This document shows positions 13,101 through 25,100 of a stretch of 64,000 bases of DNA, piece by piece (position 1 is the stretch's first letter; each line of letters begins with the position of its first letter). The notes beneath the pieces are model-generated. The model was not told where the DNA came from. It made no database searches and saw nothing but the letters and a program-made list of their open reading frames with translations. The stretch comes from Euptelea pleiosperma (Eukaryota > Streptophyta > Magnoliopsida > Ranunculales > Eupteleaceae): assembly GCA_035048495.1 (NCBI GenBank), contig CM068542.1, positions 42,499,109-42,563,108 on the forward strand, given 5' to 3'. Both the position numbers and the translations under genes were made by a program.

Positions 13101-16100
13101 TGGGGAGAGGATGGATACATGAAGTAAAGGGCGTACCATCAACTTATCATCAGTTATTCCGATTCCCGACTGCTCACGGGATTATGGAACTCAAGGGAGA
13201 TCAGGCCATCTCGGCCAAATGTTATGCCATGGCCCTGAAATCGAAGCATGTCCCAATCCAGGAGGATCAACATGGAAAGGGAACTTCATCCGTAGTTACA
13301 GAAAAATAGCAGTCAGAGCGCATCCCGGCAAGTCTGGAGCAGACTGCGCTGAGCCGGGAAGATGATAATGATATGTTTGAGCAAAAGACGAGTCCTGCGG
13401 TTGAGGAGACTGATCAGGTTAACCTCGGTAGTGAGGAAAACCCAAAGTATACTTATATCGGGGCTGGTTTATCTGTCGAAGAAAAGATATCCTACACTGA
13501 TTTTCTGAAATCTTATATGGATGTTTTTGCATGGTCATTCAACGATATGCCGGGTATATCTCCCGACATTTCTTGCCATCGTTTACAGGTAAAGAGAGAT
13601 CATTTACCTGTGAAACAGAGACCTCGGAGGATTGCTCCAGAGAAGCAGCGGGCAGTCCAGGAAGAGATTGATAAACTCTTGGAGGCCGGATTCATCCGCG
13701 AAGTCAACAATGCTCAGTGGTTAGCCAACATAGTGGCTGTTCCGAAGAAGAATGGGAAGATCAGAGTCTGCATAGACTTCACACACTTGAATAAGGCTTG
13801 CCCTAAAGATCCATATCCCTTGCCGAGAATTGATCAACTGGTTGATGCGACCTCGGGATATGAGATTTTATCTTTCATGGATGGGTATTCGGGTTATAAT
13901 CAGATCCCTCTGTATGAGCCAGATCAGGAGATGACGGCCTTCACGACTGATAGGGGTGTCTTTTGTTACAGAGTGATGCCTTTTGGTCTCAAGAATGCGG
14001 GAGCTACTTATCAACGTCTCGTCAATAAGATGTTCCATGATATGATTGGAGTGACGATGGAGGTATATATAGACGATATGATGGTTAAAACAAGGACTCG
14101 GGAGTTACATCTGAGTGATCTCAGGAAAACGTTTGATCGTCTTCAAGAGTATCAAATGAAGCTCAATCCTGCCAAATGCGTCTTTGGAGTGACCTCAGGG
14201 AAATTTCTAGGTTATCTCATTACAAGGCGAGGAATTGAAGCTAATCCCGACCAGATCAGGGCTTTGACAGATATGCCTTCACCGAAGAACATGAAGGAAG
14301 TCCAAAAGCTTGCCGGGAGGATAGCAGCATTGAATCGCTTCATAGCAAGATCGTCAGATAGATGCAGACCATTATTCAGGCTCTTAAAGAAGAATGGAAG
14401 ATTTGACTGGACTGAAGAGTGTGATGAAGCCTTTCAAAAGCTCAAACATTATCTCTCACAACCTCCGATTCTTTCTAAACCTGATCAAGGGGAGCCTCTG
14501 GGTCTTTATTTGGCTACCACTGATGAATCCATTAGCGCCGTCCTCTTCCGTGAGCTCGATCGGGAAGAACGGCCAGTGTATTTTACCAGTAAGACTCTTA
14601 TTGGGGCAGAAACGAGATATGCCACAATCGAGAAAGCTGCTCTGGCTTTGATTTATGCTTCGAGGCGTCTTAAACCCTACTTCGAAAGCAGAACTATTAC
14701 GGTTTACACAGAACATCCTTTGAAATCTATACTCGATAAGATCGATTTGTCAAGAAGAATGGCTAAATGGGCCATTTATTTGGCTCAATACGACATTCAG
14801 TTCTCACCAAGAACATCCGAGAAGGGACATGCCTTAGTCGGGTTTTTGGCTGACTTTCCAGTTCAAGATGTGGCAGACATTGGGGGCGAGGACAGAGAAG
14901 TTCTTCCACTTCCCGAGATGCCAGAGATGTTGAATCCCAAGACGGGATGGAGATTGTTTACTGATGGATCAGCCAATGAGAACGGATCAGGTGTAGGAGT
15001 CGTCCTGGTCACACCTGAGAATACTAGATTGGAAAAATCTGTTAAACTCGGGTTCGTGGCATCCAATAATGAAGCAGAATATGAAGCGATGATTTCGGGA
15101 CTCAAGACAGCACTTGATCTCGGGATAAAAGACATTACCGTATATACTGATTCGCAGTTGGTCGTCAGTCAGTTCGCTGGGACATATCTAGCCCGAGATG
15201 AGAGGATGGCAGCTTATTTAGACATTGTTCAACATTTGGCTGAGCGATTTGGTAACATAAAAATTCATCAGTTACCAAGGATGGAAAATCGGCATGCAGA
15301 TGCTTTAGCCTATTTATCTGCTATGATGGGAGGAACCGAATCAAGAACTATAACCGTGGATTATCAAGAATTTCCGAGTATTCATTCACCTGTTGAAGTT
15401 TATCTAGCCCCGGTGGAGGTTGATCATGAGCCAAGTTGGATGGACGATTTTCGAAAGTATTTACAACGTGGAGAACTCCCATCTGGGAAAGATGCCGCAA
15501 AGAGAATTCAGAGGCTTGGAAGAAGGTATATCATGGTAGGCCAAGATCTGTACAGGAAGTCAGCATTAGGTCCCCTCCTTAAATGTCTTACCCCCAGAGA
15601 ATCTCAGCAAGTTCTTCTCGAGATACACGCGGGTGAATGTGGAAATCACTCGGGGGCGAGGACCTTGGCACATAAAGCTCTCAGCCAAGGTTATTTTTGG
15701 CCCTATATGCAAAAAGATGCCAAGTTGCTAGTGAAGAAATGTGAGAAATGCCAGAAATATTCTCCTTTGATAAAGGTTCCCGCCGAAGAGTTGCATCCTG
15801 TATTCAGTCCATGGCCATTTGCGAAATGGGGGTTAGATATAATGGGACCATTCCCGACAGCCCCAGGAAATGTAAGGTTCTTATTGGTGGCCACAGATTA
15901 CTTCACAAAGTGGATCGAGGCAGTTCCGTTAGTTCAGGTACAGTCTTCACATGTGAAGAGGTTCTTGTGGGAGAATATCATTTGCCGATTCGGCATTCCA
16001 GAAGAGATAGTCACAGACAATGGAACCCAGTTTGATTCCACCGAGGTGAAAGCTTTATGTCAGGCTTTGAATATAAAGAAAAGACTATCTGCCCCAAAAT

Positions 16101-19100
16101 ATCCCCAGAGTAATGGACTTGCCGAGAGAGCAAATCGAGTTATATTCGAAAACTTGAAGAAGAGGTTAGATCGAGCAAAGGGAAAATGGGCGGAAGAATT
16201 GTCAGGAGTACTATGGGCATATCGAACTACCCCGAGAAGAACTACAGGGGAATCTCCATTTTCTCTGGCCTATGGATCAGAAGCAGTAATCCCTACAGAA
16301 GTTGTTGTCCCGACATCTCGTACTCAGGCTGTCAATACTGGGCAGAATGAAGAAATTTTGGCTCGGGACAACGACTTGCTAGAAGAGCGTCGCGAGCAGG
16401 CAGTTGTGAGATTGGCTAATTATCAGCAAACTATAAAACGGTCATATGATCGCCGCGTCAGACGCAGGACCTTCAAAGTTGGAGATTTGGTACTGAGAAA
16501 AGTATTTGACAATACCAGAGAGCCCGGGAGTGGCAAATTGGGTGCCAATTGGGAAGGTCCTTACCTTATTGACAGGATTGGGCAGAACGGGGCGTATTAT
16601 TTGAAAACACAAGATGGAGATGTATTTGAAAGACCGTGGAACGCGTTTAACATGCGGATTTTCTATCAATAAAGATGATTCCAAGTTTCTCATACAAGAA
16701 GCATCATCGTCGATTACAAAGTCCTAAGCCGGGAGTTACAAACCGGAAGGCCGGGATGATCTAAAATTCTAAGTCATGCGACTAGAATTGAGGAGATTCA
16801 CGTCGATTACAAAGTCCTAAGCCGGGAGTTACAAACCGGAAGGCCGGGATGATCTAAAATTCTAAGTCATGCGACTAGAATTGAGGAGATTCACGTCGAT
16901 TACAAAGTCCTAGCCGGGAGCCTTGGATTTTTATCAATCTTGGCTTCTTGCCTTGATAAGATTCCAAGTATACAAACCGAAAGGCCGGGATGATCTAAAG
17001 ATTCTTAGTCATGCGACTAGAATTAATAAGATTCTCGTCATTTATAAAATCTTAGTGAGATTTTAGTTGACCATGAAATCCTAGCCGGGATAGCATAGGT
17101 TGATTCCCGACAAACCTATATTCCTGACTAGGATTATTGAATTTTAACACATTGAATTCGTATTATGATAAGGATTCAGTTCATACAATGACAGAAAAAG
17201 TATTATATTATATTAAAAAGCCTTAAAACGGCATCTACAATTGTAAATCCACAAGGTCAGTTACAAAAATCGTGGAGGTGTCACATCCTGCCCGCCAACC
17301 GGCTGAGTGACAGGATTTACTGTGACATCCCCTCCTGGAGTCACCATGTCTGTTTGACAAGAGGCTGGAGCAGCTTCGGGTGCCGGGATGGTTGGAGATG
17401 GTTCTCGAAGTATTTCTGTTGAAATTATCGTCCCGACAAGTGGTTCAGGCTGAACCATATCTTGAACAGGATCTTCATCTCCTTCTTCTTCCATCATGGC
17501 TTCACATTTGGCGAAGCCTTCCCGGTATCCCTTGTCATAAGATTCTTGTTGGAGGGCATCAGATGCTTGTTTGGTTTCATCCTTCTCAACGGTCATCTTT
17601 TCCAGATCTTCTTGCAGGCGACTGGCTCCCTCCTTGAATTTTGCATACTCCGCCTTGACTTTAATCAAGTTATCTTCAGCTTTTTTCTTTGAAGCAAGGG
17701 CTTCAAGAGCCAATTTTCTCTCCATTTCAGCCTTGGTCTTTGAAACTTCGGCAGAGAGATTGGCCGCTTGAATTTGCTCCTCGGCCAGTTGAAGTTTAGC
17801 TTCGGACGCACTTGATTTTTCGACAAGGGCAGTATAATTTTGGAGGAGATCACCAAGATAATCCCTCAGACCTACATAGGCATGGATACTCTGCAGGCAG
17901 AAGGAAGTGTTTGAATATATTGGAAGAATTCATCAGAAAGAGCAGTACAAAGAATAAATTCTTACCTCCAGGAGGGAACGACTGAGAACTTCGCAGGGCA
18001 CTTTTGGGGAAGGCATATCAATATAACGCAATCTGTCTCGGGGGAGACAAATCCGTTCAATTAAAGTCGAAGCCACCCCGGCATCAGCAATGGAACTTTG
18101 CTCCGTGATGGGCTTCCCGTTAGGCAGGCAACCAGCATTCATGATATATGGTTCCTCACCATTGAAATCCCGCAAACCTGCAATGGGGTTATCTTGGCGC
18201 CACAATTCTTTCAGTGTAACCCATGTATCAATTAAATCAAATGCTGTACCAGACGGGAATGAAGGAGAACGAATGTGCTCACCAATTGAATGACTGGGCC
18301 CGGCAGCGTCTGTTGGATGAGAGGTTGATGGAGGGGTAGACATTGGTTGAAGCCCTGGAGAAGGATGGAATCCAGGAGGAGACCGCGTAATGGCGATCGA
18401 GGGAGAAGCAGTAGGTATGGCAGCTACTGAAGGAGAATCTGGGGCCTCAGAAGGCTGAGTCAATGAAGAGCCACCAGCTAGATTAGCCTTAGTAGTCACC
18501 ATACCATCCCGAATCAGTGATGCCTCAAGTTCGGGAGCTAATCCCTTGATCAACCTTCTTTTCTTTTTTGGCGCCAGAGCTGGAGCAGCAAAGGTGTCCT
18601 TCCGCATTTCAGCCATTCTACCCTCCATCTGCAAAGGAGGTAACAAGTTAAATGATCACAGAGGAATAAGAGCTAGACATCAGCTATAGAAGAAGATACC
18701 TCTGCCTCTTCCAACCGAACAAGTTCCCGGGCAAAATCATTCAGAGGTTCTTGACGACCATCTGGATGTCTGAAGAATTCGGCCACGGGATAAGGAGCAG
18801 ACGTGACCCGACTTGTTGGAGGATCTACATGGGCTGGCGCACTATGAGTTTGACGAGGTCTCTTTATTAAGGGGATGTCGGGACTTATTGACTCCTCTTC
18901 CCGAGACTCATCTTCCCTTGCAGCGACTTCAACAGCGGGACGCTTCCGCGAATAGTCGGGAGCAGTTATTCGCTGGTCCCGTGGGATGACGGGAGTAGAA
19001 GCTGAGGATCTTTGATTTTTATCAATTAGTCCCGCCAGGGACCATTGCTTTACGACCTTAGGGATTTTCCTCAGAATATATTTGACCTTGTCGTCTATAT

Positions 19101-22100
19101 CCTGAGGATATTTCCAGGGACGTCTGATATAGTCTACAGCAGAGAAGAAAGGGGATTGATCAGTAGATTGATTAACTGAATCTAAAGGAGATTGACGAGA
19201 TATAAAGAGGAGCTTACCCGACAAGTTAAAGCTTGTACGGACTCTATGGCTGCTGGAGCTCCCCTCCACACGCTCGTCAAATTCCCAAGATCCAGTCACC
19301 AGCAGAGGATCAGAGTGCCATCCCTTATGACTATCGGGCAGGCTCTCAACTATCTTCTGATTTTTATTCCGAGCAGCTACCGACCAGAACATATCGGTAT
19401 CGAAGGAGTCTGGGCATCTCCTCAAAATGTACAGATAATCGATCTCGGAGAGACCGATCTGGTATTTACTCGTAGAGTTGAAATACTCTATCCTATTCAT
19501 CAGACGCCAGAAATTTCGTGCATCTGGCCGGGAGCCCGGTCGTAGAACCAGAGGACTTCCCTCACTAGAGGAGTCAAAGGTAGGGTTAACCCGAACTTCA
19601 ATTGAAGCCGAGTGATGCTTATTTCGCCAGGGTTGGTATTTTCCCCATGACGAGAACCGATATTAACAAAAACAGAAGGAATGGCAAATTCTTTTCTCAA
19701 ACCTACAATATAAGGGTCATTCCCATAAGTAGGGACCCTGACGATTACTTGAGGAACTATTGGTTCCTCCCTATATATATCTACTTCTCTATCCAACGAG
19801 TCAGATGATAACTGCTCCTCTACATCAACATTGGTTTCTACTGGTTCTCTAGGAACCATTTCTTCGGTATCTTCAAGAACTCTTTTACCCCTAGCCATTT
19901 GAAATAGATGAAGAGGAAGATGAAGGTATACGAGAGGGGATAGCAGATGAGAGAAAAGTACCGTTACAGTCTGGAAGCAGCAAACAGAGGAGATACAGGC
20001 AAGGAACAGCTTGAGCTTGAAGCTTGAAGTATTGCAGAGCACTGACCAGAGCGAAGAAATGGAAGAAAGAGGTGAATGAGCCTTTTATAGGCAAAGATCT
20101 GGTTATATCAAACCAGCAATTTGGCGATATCAAATCTCTGGCGCCAAAATTCGAAGGATTTGTTACTCGACGGTTCGGTTACCTATTCCCTCGAATATTG
20201 TACCCATCAATCATTCCATTCGACGACGTACGTTGGGCAACACGTTGGTACGAACACGTCTCATGTATACAGCAACAGTAAGCGCAGTATTAAATGCGGA
20301 GGAAAATGATCGATTGGTTATTACGTGATCCAACGGCTAAGAAACAGAGATGAAATGTGGATGGCCAAGATCTTTTTCAGAAGATACGACGGTCATTTAT
20401 CGATCTTCTCAAAAAGGGGGGCGATGTGGGTGCCGTATTTTCCAGCAAGTCAAATTTGGACACGTATCTCTGGCTTAGCACGTGCGGTTTCGAATACACG
20501 ACGCGTGTTAGAAGACAGCACGCGAGAGTAAATGCGCTGGAGTCATCATCAGGAGTTATTAAAACTGCCCATCATGTCCCATACTTTCCATTAAATTGGA
20601 AATGCCATGTGTCATGATGGAATGATCGACACATAAAGGTATTGCTAACAGAATGCATTAACCTCTCAGCCTTTAACATGTCAGAAAGCATTCAACCTTG
20701 CCCGGCATGATTATTATTGACGATTCGGTTGCTGGGATCTACTTCAATATCATCCCGACAAGATCCACAGATTTACTTGCCGGGATCCATTTCGATGCCA
20801 TCCCGACAAGATCAACAGATTTACTTGCCGGGATCCATTTCAATGTCATCCCGACAAGATCAACAGATTTACTTGCCGGGATCCATCTCGATATCATCCC
20901 GAAAAGGTTAACAGATTTACTTGCCGGGATCCAATTCGGTATCACCCCGACAAGATCAACAGATTTACTTGACGGGAACTATGTTCATATCATCCTGACA
21001 ATACTGGGTGAGATCAATTATCTTACGTGGCAGGATCTCCTATGTACGAGGTAAGTATTCTGAGCACCATCAGTTTCTTAACCTATGAATATTAGCCACG
21101 TGGCAGTTAATTGAATTATCATGAATTCGATGTCTCCTTGTCCAAATGCCTGACACGGAGGATGCCACCTCAGTATCACTTCAGTTATTTCAGGTATAAC
21201 CGAATCAAGGAAGTCAAGATATAACCATAAGATTCTGTTTTATAACAGAATCCATCTGAGTCAATATTGACTGATAAATGACTAGACACGTGGAAGGTGA
21301 GTCACACCAGTTCTAAGGTTATAAATATGAGACCTTCAGAACTGAGAAGAGATCTTGCTCTCCAGATCCAGATAGCCTAAACTCTGAAATCTTTTACTAT
21401 TTCCTAAAACCTGTTACATTTCCCAAGCTGACTTGAGCGTCGAAGTCTTGTCAACAGGTACAACCAAATCTCATCTGGAGATCATCCTATCCTTCGCAGA
21501 GGAGAAAGCAGTTCCATCTTGGAGCATCAGAGTCGTCCGATCATCACCAAAATCCGAATCGTCTGACCTCGAAGATTGTGTGGGTTAGATCAGATATTTT
21601 CCCCCACACATATGTTTACAAACTATTTTCCTAGTATTTTCATTGAATGTAGGACTTATTAGGGTTCCAACGCAATTGGAATCATATTTTTCTGATCTAT
21701 GTGGAATTTCCGGCAATGTTTGCAAGTTTCGGTCCTGTTGCGCACGGATTCTGACCGCGCAAACAGGTAGACCGGTCTGTCGGATGGGTCAACTAGTTTG
21801 ACAGAACCTTTGTAGACTAGAACGGTACGGTACAATGTCTATGTGCAACTGTAGGGTGTATTTTTGGGACTGCTTTCTGTAGATAATCCCTACTTAACTA
21901 ACATGATAGTTTGATATGTTTGTGAAGCATGTCAGTTGTTTAGTTAACGGTAACCATGTCGACGTATGTCTATGTTGCCAACATGTTCATACTTTAATTA
22001 TCATGAACTAAGATATGATGTGAATTGAGTAGTCTAAGCATGACTGCATCGGGTTCATTCTTTGGGGTGTGTCCGTCTACCCTAAGGTTTGATCCTCGGG

Positions 22101-25100
22101 TGTGTCCGTCTGCCCTAAATTTAACTTGGGTATGAATCCCTAGACTATCAATGATCACTTGACCGTCTATTCGTCAAACCGTCCGTTCGTTGGACTCGTG
22201 CTATAAATATTGCATTAAGTTAGAGTTTCAGTGCATTATCTTGTGTTGTGACATTCTGATCATCTATTAGTATCCAGACGTATGATGAGATTTTATACAA
22301 CTGCTTCTTTGACTGTAGAACTGAAAAGATGCGATTTGATTATATTGTGATTATTACATTATGGTTAACATGTACACCACACTTTGGCACATGCACGTAG
22401 TTAATGTGAGGCTCGCTTGCAGAGTACGTTGTACTCACCCTTGCATGTACCATGTTTTCTCTTATTACAGGACGTGTTGTAAGATCTAGTGAGGATCTGG
22501 ATCAGCCTAGTAGTAGTAGTTAGTTTGCTTTCGTTAGTTGGTTGGTTTTGTCAGTGGCCTTATGGATGATGGATATCTAAGAAAGATATACTTAAGTGCC
22601 TTAGGGTCAAGTTTAGATCGGTCACCACGATGTACACGGACAAAGCAAACACATCTAAATTACTTTGGAGTAATAGGAAATGATGCGTGTCCAAGACATA
22701 GCACATCAATTGGAGTTTAGTATTCCAATATGTTGGAGGACATGCGATTAATTAGATAAGATGCAGTAAGAAATGCTTTAGATCAGAAATTCTTAGGAAC
22801 ATTCATACTAAACAAGAAAGCACAACCAACTTGAAGAATGTGGCAAAGTTTCCTTTCAGCCACACCGTCCCACTGAGGTGTTCCAACACAAGTAGTTTGG
22901 TGCTTTATCTTATATTCAGTGATATTGAACTGTAACCCGGAGTCCATGTACTCACCTCCATTGTCAGAATGCAAAACACTCAAAATGTGTCAAATTGAGT
23001 ACAAATCATCTTATTAAAACTTTTGAAACTTTGAAACACTGCATCCTTCGATTTCAAAAGGTAAACACAAGTAGTATGAGTATAGTTATCCATAAATACC
23101 ACAAAATAGAGATAACCAAACAAAGAAGGAACAGGTGCAGGACCCCACACATCAGAATAATTAATTTCAAATGGAGCATTAGTTTTATTTCTACTTCATG
23201 GAAATGAATTACGACAATGTTTTGGCATATTGCCAAACTTCACATTATAAGTTTAACCCAGTTAATTAAATAAACTAGGAAATAAATGACGCAAAGACAG
23301 AAAAGACATGACCAATAGGATAATACCACCGCATTATGTGATCTATATTACTACTGGAACTAATGAACTGGTACGTAGCACTTGGTGATTCGGTGTTCAC
23401 AAGGAGATATAACATGTTGGCTTCACAATCACTGCCAATCATCTTCCTCGAGGTCAAATCCTGAAAAACACAATGTGTGGGAAAGAAGGTAACACTACAA
23501 TTAAGATTTTTGGTAAGACAACTACTTGAATTTTTTTTTACGAGTAAGAAGTATATTTAAGAAGAAGAGGGACCCCCTACAACATACAATCAGAGACCCC
23601 GAAGGCAATCCTTAAACTTGGAAATATATACACATAAAGGAGAGGATTCTCCTAACAGCTCATCCCATTTAAACACAAAAGTATCAAAAAAATACTCTTT
23701 GAACTCTGACATTGAGGAAGACCAGAAACATAGCAAAGCTTTAACTCTCAACACCACCCTAGTAATGTCTTCTTCATTCACTTCAAAAATGCGAAAATTC
23801 CTCTATTTCCATATCGCCCCAATGATGGCAAACAATAGAATCTACTAAAGAAATCTACCTTCCCCAAACTAACAACTAGCTAATAATAGATTTGTAGATA
23901 AATTAGGAACATGAAGAACAAAAGAAGGGGAGCGATTTTTAAGAGCTTTAATCTCCCCCTTACCATAAATTGAGGAAAGAGATCTATTAGCTATTCAGAC
24001 TTTCTCTTTACCATAACAAATAACATATGTAGAAAACAATGATAAAATATCCGTCATGTTGTCAGAAGCACCAAAGTCAATGATCCATGATGGAAAATTG
24101 GGTGGGAAATGGGAGACCTAATGAGCATATGCATTGGGACTTAACTGAGTAAATGCAATAGGTGGCCCTATCTCCAACTATGACATCATCTGACGCGGAC
24201 TGACTAACGCATGCTCAATAGTAGCCATGTTTTGTAGAGGGGCAGTGGATGAACTCGAATCCGTTGGGCAATTGAAACTAAACTTGTTGTAGTAGTGGGG
24301 TGTGCTGCTAACCCCCAGGTTTACAAAATGTAGATAGTCAACCCACCAAGTCCCAACATGTCTCTTTCATGTGTCGACTGCAGCCGTAGTGAGTGCACTT
24401 CAACTTATCGCGATCATCATGACCATTTCTGCTCCTTAATTTCTTCCCACTATCCTTCCTTTCTGAGTTGTAGTGAATGAAACAAGGGCTGATCGCTTGA
24501 CAATGGTATTCAAAAATATGGTTGCTTATGTATTACTGTTGTAAATAATGTTGTAACCAATAGATGAAGGTTGTAGAGAGAAGAGGGAAAAAGTGTAATG
24601 GAGGAAGAAGGTGAAGGAGATTAGGGTTAGAGAGAGTTGTGGGAAGAGGAGAGAATGAATTGTTAATTCATTCTCTCTCACACACTGACACTGTATATAT
24701 ATATATATATATGATGGGGAGAACCCCTACAAAAGAGTAGCACTATTCACGTGACACTATTCACGTGGTACTATTCATACGGCACTATTCATGTGAATAG
24801 TGAAAACCCAAAAAGAACCCCACGTGGGAAGTGGGACGCAGCCCACTTGAGACACCCACGTGGGTGTATTACATAAACTCCAACACTTACTTGACTGAGG
24901 GAAGCTTTCATAGTTCTCTACTTTTGCTAAATTTTGCATTAGAAGCATCTGATGTGTGCAACAATGGTTCTTTTCTTTTTTGGGCTTGAAGGGTAAAGTC
25001 CCAAGAGAGAAAGAGAATGCAAAGGGAGATTATAAAAGAGGATTACAAAAGTAATCACAGACACAGGATCAGCACTAACGAGACACGCAAAGAAGGTTTC

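Larger units (their letters stand above)
9862..21613 (+). mobile_element. Tat-type Ty3/gypsy retrotransposon, 11.7 kb, recent
   Basis: LTRs at 9867-11050 and 20425-21608 are both 1184 bp and differ at only five positions noticed. The target duplication CATAT is at 9862-9866 and 21609-21613. The primer-binding site TGGCGCCGTCTGTGG lies at 11056-11070, and a purine tract (AAAAAGGGGGGCGA) at 20411-20424 abuts the 3' LTR. Gag, protease, reverse transcriptase, two RNase H domains and integrase are on the plus strand. A spliced gene lies on the minus strand between pol and the 3' LTR. Dual RNase H, no chromodomain and an extra antisense gene place it in the Tat lineage (RIRE2/Retand-like). It sits in PHGAP intron 8. 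Confidence 0.96.
22740..24960 (-). mobile_element. copia gag-pol remnant, minus strand
   Basis: Reading leftward from about 24960: gag pieces ([20 protein letters not shown], interrupted, then HIFEYHCQA), a degraded zinc knuckle ([18 protein letters not shown] near 24340-24400, second Cys changed to Tyr), protease ([14 protein letters not shown] near 24060-24095), pre-integrase ([19 protein letters not shown] near 23400-23455) and integrase ([12 protein letters not shown] near 22945-22975, [13 protein letters not shown]). Reverse transcriptase and the 3' part are missing. It is host to two later insertions. Confidence 0.85.

Noticed and set aside
22065..22110. Short direct repeat GTGTGTCCGTCT considered as a CRISPR-like or satellite array
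   Set aside because: Only two copies; plant nuclear DNA; no array.
24692..24713. TA run considered as a promoter element
   Set aside because: A simple microsatellite inside the solo LTR; no directional context.
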